A program made the position numbers and the translations under genes. Of a stretch of 64,000 nt of DNA, positions 45,567-54,693 are shown one piece after another; positions within the stretch are counted from its first letter, which is position 1, and the number at the start of each line of letters is the position of its first letter. The stretch is from Desulfitobacterium sp050251735 (GTDB lineage: Bacteria > Bacillota > Desulfitobacteriia > Desulfitobacteriales > Desulfitobacteriaceae). The notes beneath the pieces are model-generated. The model had not been told where the DNA came from, ran no database searches, and saw only the letters and a program-made list of their open reading frames with translations. The stretch is taken from NCBI GenBank assembly GCA_050251735.1, contig JBFWMF010000016.1, forward strand, positions 16,206 to 80,205, read 5' to 3'.

Positions 45567-46057
45567 AAAAACGCATTATGGTTGTCGGACCCACACAAGT
45601 GGGAAAATCGACTTTGGTCAACCGTCTCAATGAAAGTGATCGACCCTTGAAAAAAACCCAGGATGTTATTTATGGGAAACATACCATTGACACTCCTGGT
45701 TCCTATATAGAAAATGCTTCCATGTATAAATACCTAATTGCTACAGCACAAACGGCATCCCATGTTCTGCTTCTGCTTGATTCATCCAGACCTGTTGAAG
45801 TATACCCGCCCAATTTTGCCAAGACCTTTACTTGTCCGGTTATTGGGGTAATCACGAAGGTCGATTTGGCCCCTGAAAATGCTGACTTATGTAGGCAACA
45901 GATGCAGCGCATCGGAGTTTCTGAACCCTACTTCTGGATTTCTTTAAATGACGATATGGGTGTAGACGCTTTGAAAAAGTATCTTACAGTCGATTCGTCC
46001 GATGACTACAAGCAGAAAGACTCTTGTGTTTTTAATGTGGACGATAACAATTCATAA
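45563..46057 (+). CDS. EutP/PduV-type GTPase
   Basis: A 164-residue small G-domain protein. The P-loop is GPTQVGKS, the DTPGSY motif is G3 and TKVD is G4. Its ATG overlaps the previous stop (ATGA), so translation is coupled. Homologs associate with microcompartments and may position them or act as kinases; the precise job is not settled. Confidence 0.9.
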   Translation: MKKRIMVVGPTQVGKSTLVNRLNESDRPLKKTQDVIYGKHTIDTPGSYIENASMYKYLIATAQTASHVLLLLDSSRPVEVYPPNFAKTFTCPVIGVITKVDLAPENADLCRQQMQRIGVSEPYFWISLNDDMGVDALKKYLTVDSSDDYKQKDSCVFNVDDNNS

Positions 46058-46096
46058 ATATAAAGTTAAAGATTTCAGGAAGGTTGAGGTGAGACT

Positions 46097-46765
46097 GTGA
46101 AATACATCACCGATAGGGAACTGCGCGATTTGTATAAAATAGAGCCATTTACCACCTTTATTCTGGAACCGCAGATAAAAATCACGCCGGAAGCTCGCCA
46201 GTTTCTGGTAGACAGAGGAATCAAGATACAGAATCAGAACAGTGACGGTCATTGGACAAACAGTAGCGGAAAAAAACCGGAGCAGGGCCGCGAAAATTGG
46301 GGTGTGCTAAAGTTGCGAGGCAGAATGGAAACCATAGATTCCCTATTTCTGTTGGTAGCAGCAGATCTCCTAGCTAAAGGCGATAACCTATTGGCTGAAG
46401 ATATCCTTACTTTAAGAAAATGTTTCTGCAAGGTACTAAAGTCTGAGCGAGAGCAGAAACCGCTAGAGCCTATACAATTTTGGGGATGGTCAGAAGGGGA
46501 AATCAGAGATTGCACTAACAGTTTGGAAAAACCCTTCGAGGTCAATGAGTTCCATGTCTGTCTGGAAAATGGCAAGACAATTGCTTTACTGAATCACTTG
46601 CGTGCTGCTCTCCGAGAAGTCGAACCAGCTATCTTGGAAGCACATGGGCAAGATGAGAAGCATGCTTGCTTGAGGCAGGACTTAATTGATCAAGTTAACT
46701 TAATTATCGATATAATTTGCATCATGATAGGGAAGTCTCTGGGAGGTCAAAAATGCAAACCATAA
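46097..46765 (+). CDS. EutT-like protein without the metal-binding motif
   Basis: A 222-residue protein whose N-terminus (YITDRELRDLYKI, then ITPEARQFLVDRGIKI) resembles EutT, the corrinoid adenosyltransferase of ethanolamine loci. The rest is helical, with LKLRGRMETIDSLFLLVAADLL. The His and Cys cluster that binds metal in EutT is not visible. The lyase here needs no B12, so this is probably a structural or assembly factor (inference). GTG start at 46097; its last 13 bases overlap the next gene. Confidence 0.7.
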   Translation: MKYITDRELRDLYKIEPFTTFILEPQIKITPEARQFLVDRGIKIQNQNSDGHWTNSSGKKPEQGRENWGVLKLRGRMETIDSLFLLVAADLLAKGDNLLAEDILTLRKCFCKVLKSEREQKPLEPIQFWGWSEGEIRDCTNSLEKPFEVNEFHVCLENGKTIALLNHLRAALREVEPAILEAHGQDEKHACLRQDLIDQVNLIIDIICIMIGKSLGGQKCKP

Positions 46766-47595
46766 ATTCAGCTTTTCAATATTGTGATCAACTTGTTCGT
46801 GATTTCGAAAAGGTCATTGAAAAACCTATCGTGGGGAAATCCTCTGTTTATTACACGGGGATTGACCTAGGAACAGCGTATATAGTGCTAGCAGTCCTTG
46901 ACGAGAATTATCAGCCGGTAGCCGGTGCCTATCGTTTTGCCAATGTGGTAAAGGATGGAATGATCGTTGACTATATCGGTGCCATACGCATCGTCAAAGA
47001 GTTGAAGCAAGAGCTGGAGGAAAAGCTTGGCACAGAACTTATTTATGCCGCTGCGGCACTTCCCCCAGGAACCTTTACCCTAGATTCGGGTGCAATTAAA
47101 CATGTGGTACAGGGTGCTGGATTTGAAATTACGAATCTGCAGGATGAACCGACGGCCGCAAATGCAGTGCTGAAGATCAAAGATGGCGCAATTGTCGATA
47201 TCGGCGGAGGTACCACGGGGATTGCCATTTTGAAGGACGGCGAAGTGATTTATGTCGCCGATGAACCTACCGGTGGTACTCATTTCTCACTGGTCATTGC
47301 CGGAGCTTATAAGATGAACTTTGATGAGGCAGAGCTGTATAAACGGGATGTCAAAAACCATAGGGAATTGGCCCACGTTGTCAAGCCTGTTGTTGAAAAA
47401 GTATCATCCATCATCAACCATCACGTATCTGAGTATTCAGTGGAAGGAATCTATCTGGTAGGTGGAACCTGTTGCTTGGAAGGAATCGAAGATATCATCG
47501 CCAAGCAAACGCACCTCCCGACGTATAAACCTCAAAACCCTATGTTTGTGACACCGCTAGGTATCGCTCTGAGCTGCACACAGGAAATTCTATAG
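46753..47595 (+). CDS. eutJ: EutJ-type Hsp70-like chaperone
   Basis: A 280-residue actin/Hsp70-fold ATPase: phosphate loop GIDLGTAYIVLAV, second loop VDIGGGTTGIAIL, adenosine motif YLVGGTCCLEGI. Its family serves microcompartment enzyme assembly or reactivation. The ATG at 46753 is chosen because GGGAGG lies at 46741-46746; an upstream in-frame ATG at 46717 lacks one. Confidence 0.92.
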   Translation: MQTINSAFQYCDQLVRDFEKVIEKPIVGKSSVYYTGIDLGTAYIVLAVLDENYQPVAGAYRFANVVKDGMIVDYIGAIRIVKELKQELEEKLGTELIYAAAALPPGTFTLDSGAIKHVVQGAGFEITNLQDEPTAANAVLKIKDGAIVDIGGGTTGIAILKDGEVIYVADEPTGGTHFSLVIAGAYKMNFDEAELYKRDVKNHRELAHVVKPVVEKVSSIINHHVSEYSVEGIYLVGGTCCLEGIEDIIAKQTHLPTYKPQNPMFVTPLGIALSCTQEIL

Positions 47596-47612
47596 ACAGG
47601 AGTGACTTACAC

Positions 47613-47924
47613 ATGGAATATCGAATCATAAAGTCCCCTTCCCAAGGGACGGTTGATCTCCTTTTTAGGCGTAAAGGTTCGGCACCAAGCGTCGCTATCG
47701 AGAGCTATGATGCGATCGGTTTGGTGCAAGGGCGGATGATCGATATGGTTTTTGCCGCTGATGTCGCAGAAAAAGCAGCTGGGGTAGTCGTGGAAGATAT
47801 TAAAGGACATTGTCCGCAGAACCTAATTATGATAGCAATCTTTGGCGACACTGCATCGGTGGAAGCAGCAATTAAGGATATACGCTATAAATTACAAGAG
47901 GCCAAAGTAGGTGAGACCCCATGA
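47613..47924 (+). CDS. grpU: GrpU-like divergent BMC protein with GXCPQ motif
   Basis: A 103-residue protein ending in a BMC-type segment (FGDTASVEAAIKDIRYKL) but divergent elsewhere. It carries DIKGHCPQNL, fitting the GXCPQ motif through which GrpU shell proteins of glycyl-radical compartments bind an iron-sulfur cluster in the pore (from memory of that family). Such a pore cluster could pass electrons through the shell. It overlaps the next gene by four bases. Confidence 0.8.
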   Translation: MEYRIIKSPSQGTVDLLFRRKGSAPSVAIESYDAIGLVQGRMIDMVFAADVAEKAAGVVVEDIKGHCPQNLIMIAIFGDTASVEAAIKDIRYKLQEAKVGETP

Positions 47925-48181
47925 TAGCTGCAAAGGTAATTGATAATATATGGGCTACCCGCAAGGCCGAGTCCCTGAGAGGATTGAAATTCATGTTAGT
48001 GGAAGTCCTTGGCGGAATTGATGCCGGTCGTATTATGATCGCCGTCGATACCATTAGCGCCGGCATCGGCGAACGCGTCCTTGTCTGTACCGGCAGTTCC
48101 GCTCGCAAGATGCTGGATTGTGAAAATACACCTATTGATGCCATTATTGTAGGAATAATTGACGAAGATTGTACGTTTTAA
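47921..48181 (+). CDS. eutN: EutN/CcmL-type pentameric vertex protein
   Basis: An 86-residue BMC-P protein that closes the vertices of the shell. It shows MIAAKVIDNIWATRK, GLKFMLVEVL and AGIGERVLVCTGSSAR. ATGA overlap with the preceding gene. Confidence 0.95.
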   Translation: MIAAKVIDNIWATRKAESLRGLKFMLVEVLGGIDAGRIMIAVDTISAGIGERVLVCTGSSARKMLDCENTPIDAIIVGIIDEDCTF

Positions 48182-48202
48182 GAAACCCGGAGGTGAGAAA
48201 CG

Positions 48203-49531
48203 TTGGATTTAGTTAATATGATTAAGGATGCAGGGGTTATTGGAGCTGGAGGAGCCGGATTCCCAACTCACGCTAAACTAACCTCGAAAGCAGAGTATGT
48301 TTTATTGAATGGCGCCGAATGTGAACCTCTCCTGCGTGTGGATCAGCAATTGATGGACCTCTATGCTGATGAAATTATCAAAGGGCTGGAGGCTGCAGGA
48401 AGATCTATTGAAGCTCGCAAAGCCGTTATTGGTATCAAGGGTAAACATAAAGAAGTCATTGCTCGGATGCGCGCCCGAATAGCAGCTTTGGGACTTGCAA
48501 ATTTCATGGAAGTTATGGAACTGCGGGATAGCTATCCTGCCGGTGATGAACAAGTATTGGTCTATGAGTTGACTCAAAGAATTGTACCCGAAGCATCCAT
48601 CCCCTTGAAGGTGGGATGTGTAGTCATCAATGCAGAAACTGCACTCAATATCTTCAATGCCATGTCCGGAAAGCCTGTCACGCATACTTACATTACTGTT
48701 GCAGGCGATATTCCTCACCCCATCACCGTTAAAGTGCCTGTGGGCGTTCCGATCCTCGATGTCATCAGGTTATCCGGTGTGGAAAATATCGATGACTATG
48801 CCATAATTGATGGTGGTCCCATGATGGGTCCGCTTCTGAACAGTGTTGAGGGCTATGTTACTAAAAAAAGCAAAGGTTATGTTCTGCTTAAGAAGGAACA
48901 TTTCCTCATTCGTAAAAAATCAGTGAATTTGGATCAAGCACGGGTCATCGGCAGAACAGCCTGTGAACAATGCCGCATGTGTACAGACCTCTGTCCGAGA
49001 TATCTTTTGGGACATAATATGCAACCACATAAAGTTATGCGTGCTCTGAGCTACAATATTGAAGATCTTAAGGAATTACAAATCGCCCAATTATGTTGCG
49101 AATGCAATGCCTGCGAATTATTCTCTTGCCCAGCTAATCTCCATCCGAAATCGGTGAACATTTTATATAAGAAGAAACTCGCTGAACAAGGAATTAAATA
49201 TCAGCCCATTCAAATGGATTTTCAAACTAGGTCGGCTAGGGAATATCGCTTGATTCCCAGCAAACGTCTTATCGCCAAGATCGGCCTTACAGTCTTTGAT
49301 GTGCCAGCTCCGATGATTCAGATCGAATTCCGACCTAGATACATCGAGATCGGACTGCGTCAACATATCGGAGCACCAGCAATTCCGGTGGTCGCGGTCG
49401 GCGACGAAGTGAAGGCAGGCCAGATGATTGGCAAGATTCCGGATAACAGCCTTGGGGCGGCCGTTCATGCCAGCTTAGCAGGTACGGTCGTAGAAGTTAA
49501 AGATAATTCTATTGTGATAAAGGTGGGTTAG
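48203..49531 (+). CDS. pduS: PduS-type RnfC-like iron-sulfur flavoprotein
   Basis: A 442-residue oxidoreductase. The N-terminal GAGGAGFPTHAKL motif and following region bind FMN and NADH in the RnfC/NuoF family; an SLBB-like segment follows; two [4Fe-4S] motifs are CEQCRMCTDLCP and CCECNACELFSCP; the C-terminus is an RnfC barrel-sandwich domain. It can move electrons between NADH inside the compartment and an acceptor, probably through the PduT-like protein encoded next. TTG start at 48203 after GGAGGTGAG. Confidence 0.93.
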   Translation: MDLVNMIKDAGVIGAGGAGFPTHAKLTSKAEYVLLNGAECEPLLRVDQQLMDLYADEIIKGLEAAGRSIEARKAVIGIKGKHKEVIARMRARIAALGLANFMEVMELRDSYPAGDEQVLVYELTQRIVPEASIPLKVGCVVINAETALNIFNAMSGKPVTHTYITVAGDIPHPITVKVPVGVPILDVIRLSGVENIDDYAIIDGGPMMGPLLNSVEGYVTKKSKGYVLLKKEHFLIRKKSVNLDQARVIGRTACEQCRMCTDLCPRYLLGHNMQPHKVMRALSYNIEDLKELQIAQLCCECNACELFSCPANLHPKSVNILYKKKLAEQGIKYQPIQMDFQTRSAREYRLIPSKRLIAKIGLTVFDVPAPMIQIEFRPRYIEIGLRQHIGAPAIPVVAVGDEVKAGQMIGKIPDNSLGAAVHASLAGTVVEVKDNSIVIKVG

Positions 49532-49532
49532 T

Positions 49533-50081
49533 ATGTATAGAGCAATTGGTATGATTGAGCTTACGAGTGTTGCTAGAGGAATTTATGCAACAGACCAGAT
49601 GCTCAAAACAGCTTACGTCGATGTGGTCAGCGCCACCCCTACCTGCCCGGGTAAATATATCGCTATTGTTCAAGGGGATGTTGCTGCTGTAGAAAGCTCG
49701 GTCAGCGTAGGTGCGGCAATAGCGGGAGAATATTTGGTAGATAGCTTCATTCTACCCAATGTCCATCAAGGGGTTTTCCCAGCGATCACGGCAACAACTA
49801 TGCCGGATGGAACTGGGGCGCTGGGAATCATGGAGTCCTTCTCCATGGCATCCATGATTACGGCGGCGGATGCAGCACTCAAAGCTGCTGATGTCCAAGG
49901 CTTAGAACTTCGTTTGGGCAGTGGACTTGGAGGCAAAGCGTATTTTACTTTCACTGGGGATGTCGCAGCTGTTGAAGCAGGCATTGAAGCGGGTAAAGCT
50001 ATCGCTATGGAAAAGGGACTACTTGTCGATATCGAAGTCATTCCTTCTCCATCTGAACGACTGTGGACATCGTTGTTCTAA
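49533..50081 (+). CDS. pduT: PduT-type tandem BMC shell protein with cluster cysteine
   Basis: A 182-residue protein with two BMC domains (about 1-90 and 95-180) forming a trimer. Cys38 in SATPTCPGKY sits at exactly the position of the [4Fe-4S] ligand of PduT. It starts one base after the pduS stop, as in other Pdu loci where the pair forms an electron conduit across the shell. Confidence 0.95.
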   Translation: MYRAIGMIELTSVARGIYATDQMLKTAYVDVVSATPTCPGKYIAIVQGDVAAVESSVSVGAAIAGEYLVDSFILPNVHQGVFPAITATTMPDGTGALGIMESFSMASMITAADAALKAADVQGLELRLGSGLGGKAYFTFTGDVAAVEAGIEAGKAIAMEKGLLVDIEVIPSPSERLWTSLF

Positions 50082-50132
50082 TAGAAGAGCATATACTTCT
50101 AAAACGATAAACCATCGAAAGGAGGTGTGATC

Positions 50133-50804
50133 TTGAAAAAACTAATTTGTGAAAACGATATGAAAGCAATAGCAGAAAAAGGACTAAAACTTCTCTGTGT
50201 AGACTTTGGTACGATTATTACTCCGTCCGCGAAAGATCTAGCCAATGAATTAGGTATAGAAATAAGCATAGGACCAGCAGCTATGGTTAAAAACACCTGC
50301 AAAAACAGTGGTCTAGTCAAACCAGGAAAAGGGATAGACAGAGACGTAATCTATCAATTGGTAAAAGCGGCATTGACCAACCGTATTCTGACAGGGAGTT
50401 CTGTGCCTGTGCTTGAAATGCCATTCCTTAGAGAGCGTGAACCGAAAAGTGGACTAAGAATTGTGCGTGGTAGGACAGTGAAACTAGAGAATTTTTACAC
50501 AGGAAACCCCAGGGCTAAGGTAGCTTATCGAGAACTCATCAGTAAAGATGAATCCCAAATGAGTGCTGGCTTTTTGACCATTGATAATTCTAGCTTCGAC
50601 TGGGAATTGTGCTATGAAGAAATTGATATTATTTTGGAAGGAAGCCTATCGATCACCATCAATGGTGTAACTTATGAAGCCTGCCAAGGGGATATTCTTT
50701 TCGTGCCGAAAGGTTCAAAAGTAACCTGGAGTTCATCGGGGTATGTCAAACTCTTCTACACGACTTACCCGGCAAACTGGTCTGATCTTATGGATCAACA
50801 ATAG
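50133..50804 (+). CDS. eutQ: EutQ-like protein (N-terminal module plus cupin)
   Basis: A 223-residue protein. The first 45 residues (KKLICENDMKAI, then ITPSAKDLANELGI) match the N-terminus of EutQ and also resemble the EutT-like protein of this operon. The C-terminal half is a cupin (IDIILEGSLSITINGVTYEA, then GDILFVPKGSKVTW). EutQ has been reported to have acetate kinase activity, which here could turn acetyl phosphate from PduL into acetate and ATP (inference). TTG at 50133 with GGAGG nine bases upstream decides the start; GTG at 50127 is too close to it. Confidence 0.88.
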   Translation: MKKLICENDMKAIAEKGLKLLCVDFGTIITPSAKDLANELGIEISIGPAAMVKNTCKNSGLVKPGKGIDRDVIYQLVKAALTNRILTGSSVPVLEMPFLREREPKSGLRIVRGRTVKLENFYTGNPRAKVAYRELISKDESQMSAGFLTIDNSSFDWELCYEEIDIILEGSLSITINGVTYEACQGDILFVPKGSKVTWSSSGYVKLFYTTYPANWSDLMDQQ

Positions 50805-50815
50805 GAGGATAGGCT

Positions 50816-51397
50816 ATGCAGGCTCTTGGCCTTATTGAGACACGCGGGCTCCTTCCAGCAATTGAATGCGCGGATGTCATGCTCAAAACGGCACAGGTTG
50901 AACTTATGGGAAGAACCTTTGTAGGTGGTGGTCTTGTGACAATTGCCGTAACTGGTGAAGTAGGTGCAGTTAAAGCTGCCGTTGAAGCAGGTACGATCGC
51001 AGTTGAAAAGATCAGTCATTCCTCATTAGCTTCACAACATGTCATTCCTAGACCGCATCCTGATATTGAGAGCATTGTCAGCGTGAGCGAAAACCCCGCT
51101 GAAGTGGATGCGCCCCCAGGATCAGATGATTCCTTGATCACAATTACTGTAGAAAGCATTGACCCTATGCCAATCAGCCTAAAGTACGCTAACAAAGAGG
51201 AAGTCGATGCAATTATTCAGAGTTTCGGCCTTGAAAAAGGGGTAGAAGCCTTAATAACTCTCTCAGTGGTAAAACTTCGCAATTTGGCTAGGGAATACAA
51301 AGAACTAGACATTGTCGGAAGAGCCATATCCAAAGCAAATAAAGAATTGCTTGTTCAGCAACTTAAGAGATATTACGAGAGGGGGGTGTCAGAATAG
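50816..51397 (+). CDS. BMC-H shell protein with C-terminal helical extension
   Basis: A 193-residue protein. Residues 1-90 are a BMC domain (ALGLIETRGLLPAIECADVM, GGGLVTIAVTGEVGAVKAA). A linker leads to an extension of about 85 residues, including LRNLAREYKELDIVGRAISK and ELLVQQL. That segment resembles the helix-extended-helix (SAP/Rho-N-like) pattern. The extension would face one side of the shell and could dock cargo or nucleic acid; its function is unknown. Confidence 0.88.
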   Translation: MQALGLIETRGLLPAIECADVMLKTAQVELMGRTFVGGGLVTIAVTGEVGAVKAAVEAGTIAVEKISHSSLASQHVIPRPHPDIESIVSVSENPAEVDAPPGSDDSLITITVESIDPMPISLKYANKEEVDAIIQSFGLEKGVEALITLSVVKLRNLAREYKELDIVGRAISKANKELLVQQLKRYYERGVSE

Positions 51398-51469
51398 ATC
51401 ACGACCCAAGATGATTGCCTATGATACCGATCATAACTGGTATACGAAGGTGGAGGGAGGAGTAGCAAA

Positions 51470-52957
51470 TTGGAAAGTTTTGATTATGATTTACAATCTG
51501 TCCAAGAGACAAGAAATATCGCCCGCAAAGGCAAACTAGCCCAAACGGAACTTGCAAAATTCACTAGCGAACAGATTGATAGAATTATCCGAAATATGGT
51601 GAAGGTGGCCGAAGAAAATGCTATTTCTCTGGCCCAAGATGCGGTGGAAGAAACCGGATTTGGCAAAATTGAAGATAAGATTTTTAAAAATCGTTTTGCT
51701 TCCACGGAACTATATGATTTCATCAAGCCTATGCAAACTATCGGAGTCATCAAAGATGATAAGGTCAACAAAGTCATGGAAATCGCTGAGCCCGTTGGAC
51801 TGCTCATGGGGATCGTCCCCTCAACGAATCCAACCTCAACGACCATATATAAATCCATTATTGCCATTAAATCCAGAAACGGTATCGTATTTTCACCACA
51901 TCCCTCTGCTCTAAAATGCACACTGCGGGCAGCCACGTTGATGAATGACGCCGCTGTAGCAGCTGGAGCCCCAGCAAATATCATTAGTTGTATTTCGAAG
52001 CCATCCATGGATGCTACGAACGAATTGATGAAATGCGATGAAGTCGCGATGATTATCGCCACCGGTGGGTCAGCCATGGTTAAGGCAGCTTATAGCGCGG
52101 GAAAACCTGCATTAGGGGTAGGGCCAGGCAACGTCCCAGCCTATATTGAGAGAACTGCCAATATCCGGAAAGCTGTTAAAAACATCATCGCCAGTAAGAC
52201 CTTTGACAACGGAACAATCTGCGCTTCTGAGCAATCAGTTGTCGTAGAAGAATGCATCCGCGATCAGGTTATGGAAGAGTTTAAACGCCAAGGCGGTTAC
52301 TTCATGACTCCCGCGGAAACAGACAAAGTCGCCAAAAACTTATTTGTCAAAGGACATGCCATGAGCGCGAAAATGGTGGGGAGATCCGCCGAAGTCATCG
52401 CCAAGGGTGCCGGAATATCTATTCCACCAGGAACAAAAGTATTGCTTGGCGAGCAACAGGGTGTGGGTGAAGGATACCCTTTATCCTATGAAAAGCTGAC
52501 GACAGTGCTGGCGTTTTATACAGTAAAAGATTGGCAAGAAGCTTGCGATTTGTGCATGAAATTATTGAATAATGGTGGGGTAGGCCATAGCCTCTCCATT
52601 CATACCGAGAATCCGGAAATGGCCATGAAATTCTCTGAAAAACCTGTGTTCAGAATACTGGTAAACACCTCTTCTAGCCAAGGCGGGGTGGGAGCAAGCA
52701 CTGGACTTTCTCCAGCCTTTACACTAGGTTGTGGTACCTGGGGGGGGAGTGCAACGTCTGATAATGTCACACCCATGCACTTGATTAACATCAAGCGCAT
52801 CGCCTATGGAATCAAAGACTTCACTGAAAGCAGCAATACACCCTATTCGGCCAGTGGGTTACAGTATGGGAACCCTTCTAGTGCCATCAGTGAGGACCAG
52901 ATTCAGTCACTGGTGAACGAAGTTATTTCCTTACTACAACAAAGAGGTGACTGCTGA
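51470..52957 (+). CDS. eutE: CoA-acylating acetaldehyde dehydrogenase
   Basis: A 495-residue enzyme converting the acetaldehyde made by CutC to acetyl-CoA with NAD. Catalytic Cys251 lies in FDNGTICASEQS; IATGGSAMV and VGPGNVPAYIERTA form the nucleotide site. It is complete, unlike the first homolog of the operon. TTG start at 51470 with GGAGGGAGGAG upstream. A 72-base gap separates it from the previous gene, and PduL follows directly. Confidence 0.94.
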   Translation: MESFDYDLQSVQETRNIARKGKLAQTELAKFTSEQIDRIIRNMVKVAEENAISLAQDAVEETGFGKIEDKIFKNRFASTELYDFIKPMQTIGVIKDDKVNKVMEIAEPVGLLMGIVPSTNPTSTTIYKSIIAIKSRNGIVFSPHPSALKCTLRAATLMNDAAVAAGAPANIISCISKPSMDATNELMKCDEVAMIIATGGSAMVKAAYSAGKPALGVGPGNVPAYIERTANIRKAVKNIIASKTFDNGTICASEQSVVVEECIRDQVMEEFKRQGGYFMTPAETDKVAKNLFVKGHAMSAKMVGRSAEVIAKGAGISIPPGTKVLLGEQQGVGEGYPLSYEKLTTVLAFYTVKDWQEACDLCMKLLNNGGVGHSLSIHTENPEMAMKFSEKPVFRILVNTSSSQGGVGASTGLSPAFTLGCGTWGGSATSDNVTPMHLINIKRIAYGIKDFTESSNTPYSASGLQYGNPSSAISEDQIQSLVNEVISLLQQRGDC

Positions 52958-52958
52958 A

Positions 52959-53600
52959 GTGGGTAAGTATGAAGCTTTAGTAGACCTGCTCATGGAAGTG
53001 CTTAAAGAAGGGGGAGAACTTAAGCAGAACGACAACTCGATACCGGTGGGAATTTCAAACCGACATATTCATCTTTCCCAAACGGATTTAGACACCTTGT
53101 TTGGAGTGGGATACCAATTAACGAAAATTAAGGACCTATCCCAACCTGGGCAATATGCCTGCAAGGAAACAGTGACGATCTGCGGACCAAAAGGTGCGAT
53201 CGAAAAGGTTCGCATCCTCGGCCCAGTGCGAAGAGAATCTCAAGTTGAGATCCTTCAGACAGATAGCTTTAAACTAGGTGTAAACACCCCGGTGAGACTG
53301 TCTGGTGAGCTGCAAGGAACTCCGGGAATCACGATCATTGGCCCCAAAGGCAGCGTCCTTCTAACCAAAGGTCTCATCATAGCTCAGCGACACATTCATA
53401 TGTCCTTAGAAGATGCCAGACGCCTTGGTGTAACCAATGGAGAACAGGTAACCATACAGATTAGCGGACTACGTGGAGGAACCTATACGAACGTGGCCAT
53501 TAGAGCCAATAACACCTCGAGTCTTGAATGCCATATCGATACGGATGAAGCCAATGCGATGAATCTCGTATCCACATCAAAAATAACAATAATAAAGTAA
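52959..53600 (+). CDS. pduL: PduL-type phosphotransacylase
   Basis: A 213-residue zinc enzyme moving acetyl from CoA to phosphate, so CoA is recycled inside the shell. Metal-binding SNRHIHL and QRHIHM motifs are visible in the two beta-barrel halves. GTG at 52959 follows AGAGGTG by nine bases; GTG at 52947 overlaps that site. It begins one base after the aldehyde dehydrogenase stop. Confidence 0.95.
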   Translation: MGKYEALVDLLMEVLKEGGELKQNDNSIPVGISNRHIHLSQTDLDTLFGVGYQLTKIKDLSQPGQYACKETVTICGPKGAIEKVRILGPVRRESQVEILQTDSFKLGVNTPVRLSGELQGTPGITIIGPKGSVLLTKGLIIAQRHIHMSLEDARRLGVTNGEQVTIQISGLRGGTYTNVAIRANNTSSLECHIDTDEANAMNLVSTSKITIIK

Positions 53601-53619
53601 ATTTTAGGAGGAAATTAAA

Positions 53620-53910
53620 ATGAGTAAAACAGAAGCATTAGGATTAATCGAAACTAAAGGTCTTGTAGGGGCTATTGAAGCAGCAGATGCTATGGTTAAA
53701 GCAGCTAACGTTTATCTGATTGGCCGCGAATTTGTCGGTGGTGGGTTGGTGACTGTTATGGTAAGAGGAGACGTCGGAGCTGTAAAAGCAGCTACTGATG
53801 CTGGGGCTGCCGCTGCTCAACGAGTCGGAGAATTGATTTCAGTCCATGTCATTCCTCGTCCACATAGTGATGTAGAGATGATCCTCCCAGTTAAAGCAGA
53901 AGTACAGTAA
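53620..53910 (+). CDS. BMC-H shell protein 3 (EutM/PduA-like)
   Basis: A 96-residue canonical BMC domain: ALGLIETKGLVGAIEAADAM, GGGLVTVMVRGDVGAVKAAT, VIPRPHSDVE. A strong AGGAGG site and the position last in the operon suggest high expression as the major tile. Confidence 0.95.
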   Translation: MSKTEALGLIETKGLVGAIEAADAMVKAANVYLIGREFVGGGLVTVMVRGDVGAVKAATDAGAAAAQRVGELISVHVIPRPHSDVEMILPVKAEVQ

Positions 53911-53991
53911 TCATTGAACAGGTGGTAGGGTAGATGGCTAATACATTTAAAAGTTATCTACCCTCAGTGCCACGGCAACTTAGGTCAATAG

Positions 53992-54046
53992 AACACAATG
54001 GAATTAGGGTTATGGCCATAGGCTATAGCCCTAGCTCCATTGTGTT
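53992..54046 (+). terminator. Terminator of the BMC operon
   Basis: AACACAATGGA pairs with TCCATTGTGTT, with an inner AGGG/CCCT pair. It closes the 18-gene operon. Confidence 0.85.
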
Positions 54047-54100
54047 TGCTATGTTGAAGAGATTTTGATAGGTTTGTCCTGTTTGTCATGCCGAACCTCC

Positions 54101-54487
54101 TTATTGGCTTCTTAAATTTACTAAATCTCGAGGATTACCAATCGTGAGAATTGTGCCGATGGAAATAAGGACAACTCCGATGATGAGGTTGGGTGTTATT
54201 TGCAGATTATTTAATAACCACCCGAAAAATACTGCCCAGGAGGCATAAGTCACATTTAGCCCCATAGCTCTACTAACTCCAGTCATATTCATCGCTCGAT
54301 ACCAGGTTAAAACGCAAGTCCCGCCAAAAAAGGCAATAAGCGCAATATACCATCCGGAGGGTGAGAGGAGACTATCAAAAAGAATTTCATAGGCGATTCC
54401 GCCTGTCAACATTCGGTAGTCGACTGTAAAATACCTATAAGATATGCCCCCTATAAGTATTCGATTCACCAACATTAAGCGAGACAT
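54101..54487 (-). pseudogene. Truncated EamA/DMT-family transporter
   Basis: A 128-residue membrane protein matching only the second half of an EamA transporter: four hydrophobic segments, including WYIALIAFFGGTCVLTWYRAM and ITPNLIIGVVLISIGTILTI. A full EamA protein is about 300 residues. No first half is seen upstream on the minus strand. It may be a relic, or a half-size transporter acting as a dimer. Confidence 0.65.
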
Positions 54488-54644
54488 TGGTACCAGGGTG
54501 ATTCTGCTTGAAGTAGTAAAATTCTGAGTATGATAGACATGGATTCACTACGAATTTTAGCTAAATTATACCAATTTGTATAATTAAAGACTGAAGATGG
54601 GGGATGAACAAATATATATGATAATTTCAATGTGCTGGTTATAG

Positions 54645-54693
54645 GGGGCATAATCATTAAGTATTTTACAGAAAAAATAGGATTGCTTATAAT
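54645..54693 (+). promoter_or_regulatory. Promoter with operator-like box upstream of the BCCT gene
   Basis: TTTACA at 54665-54670, 17 bases, TATAAT at 54688-54693. Directly upstream, GGGGCATAATCA...AAGTATT is shared with the promoter at 57,887. The box is LysR-like (T-N11-A). Confidence 0.75.

Noticed and set aside
46097..46765. Active corrinoid adenosyltransferase
   Set aside because: The metal-binding His/Cys cluster of EutT is not visible and the pathway here needs no B12.
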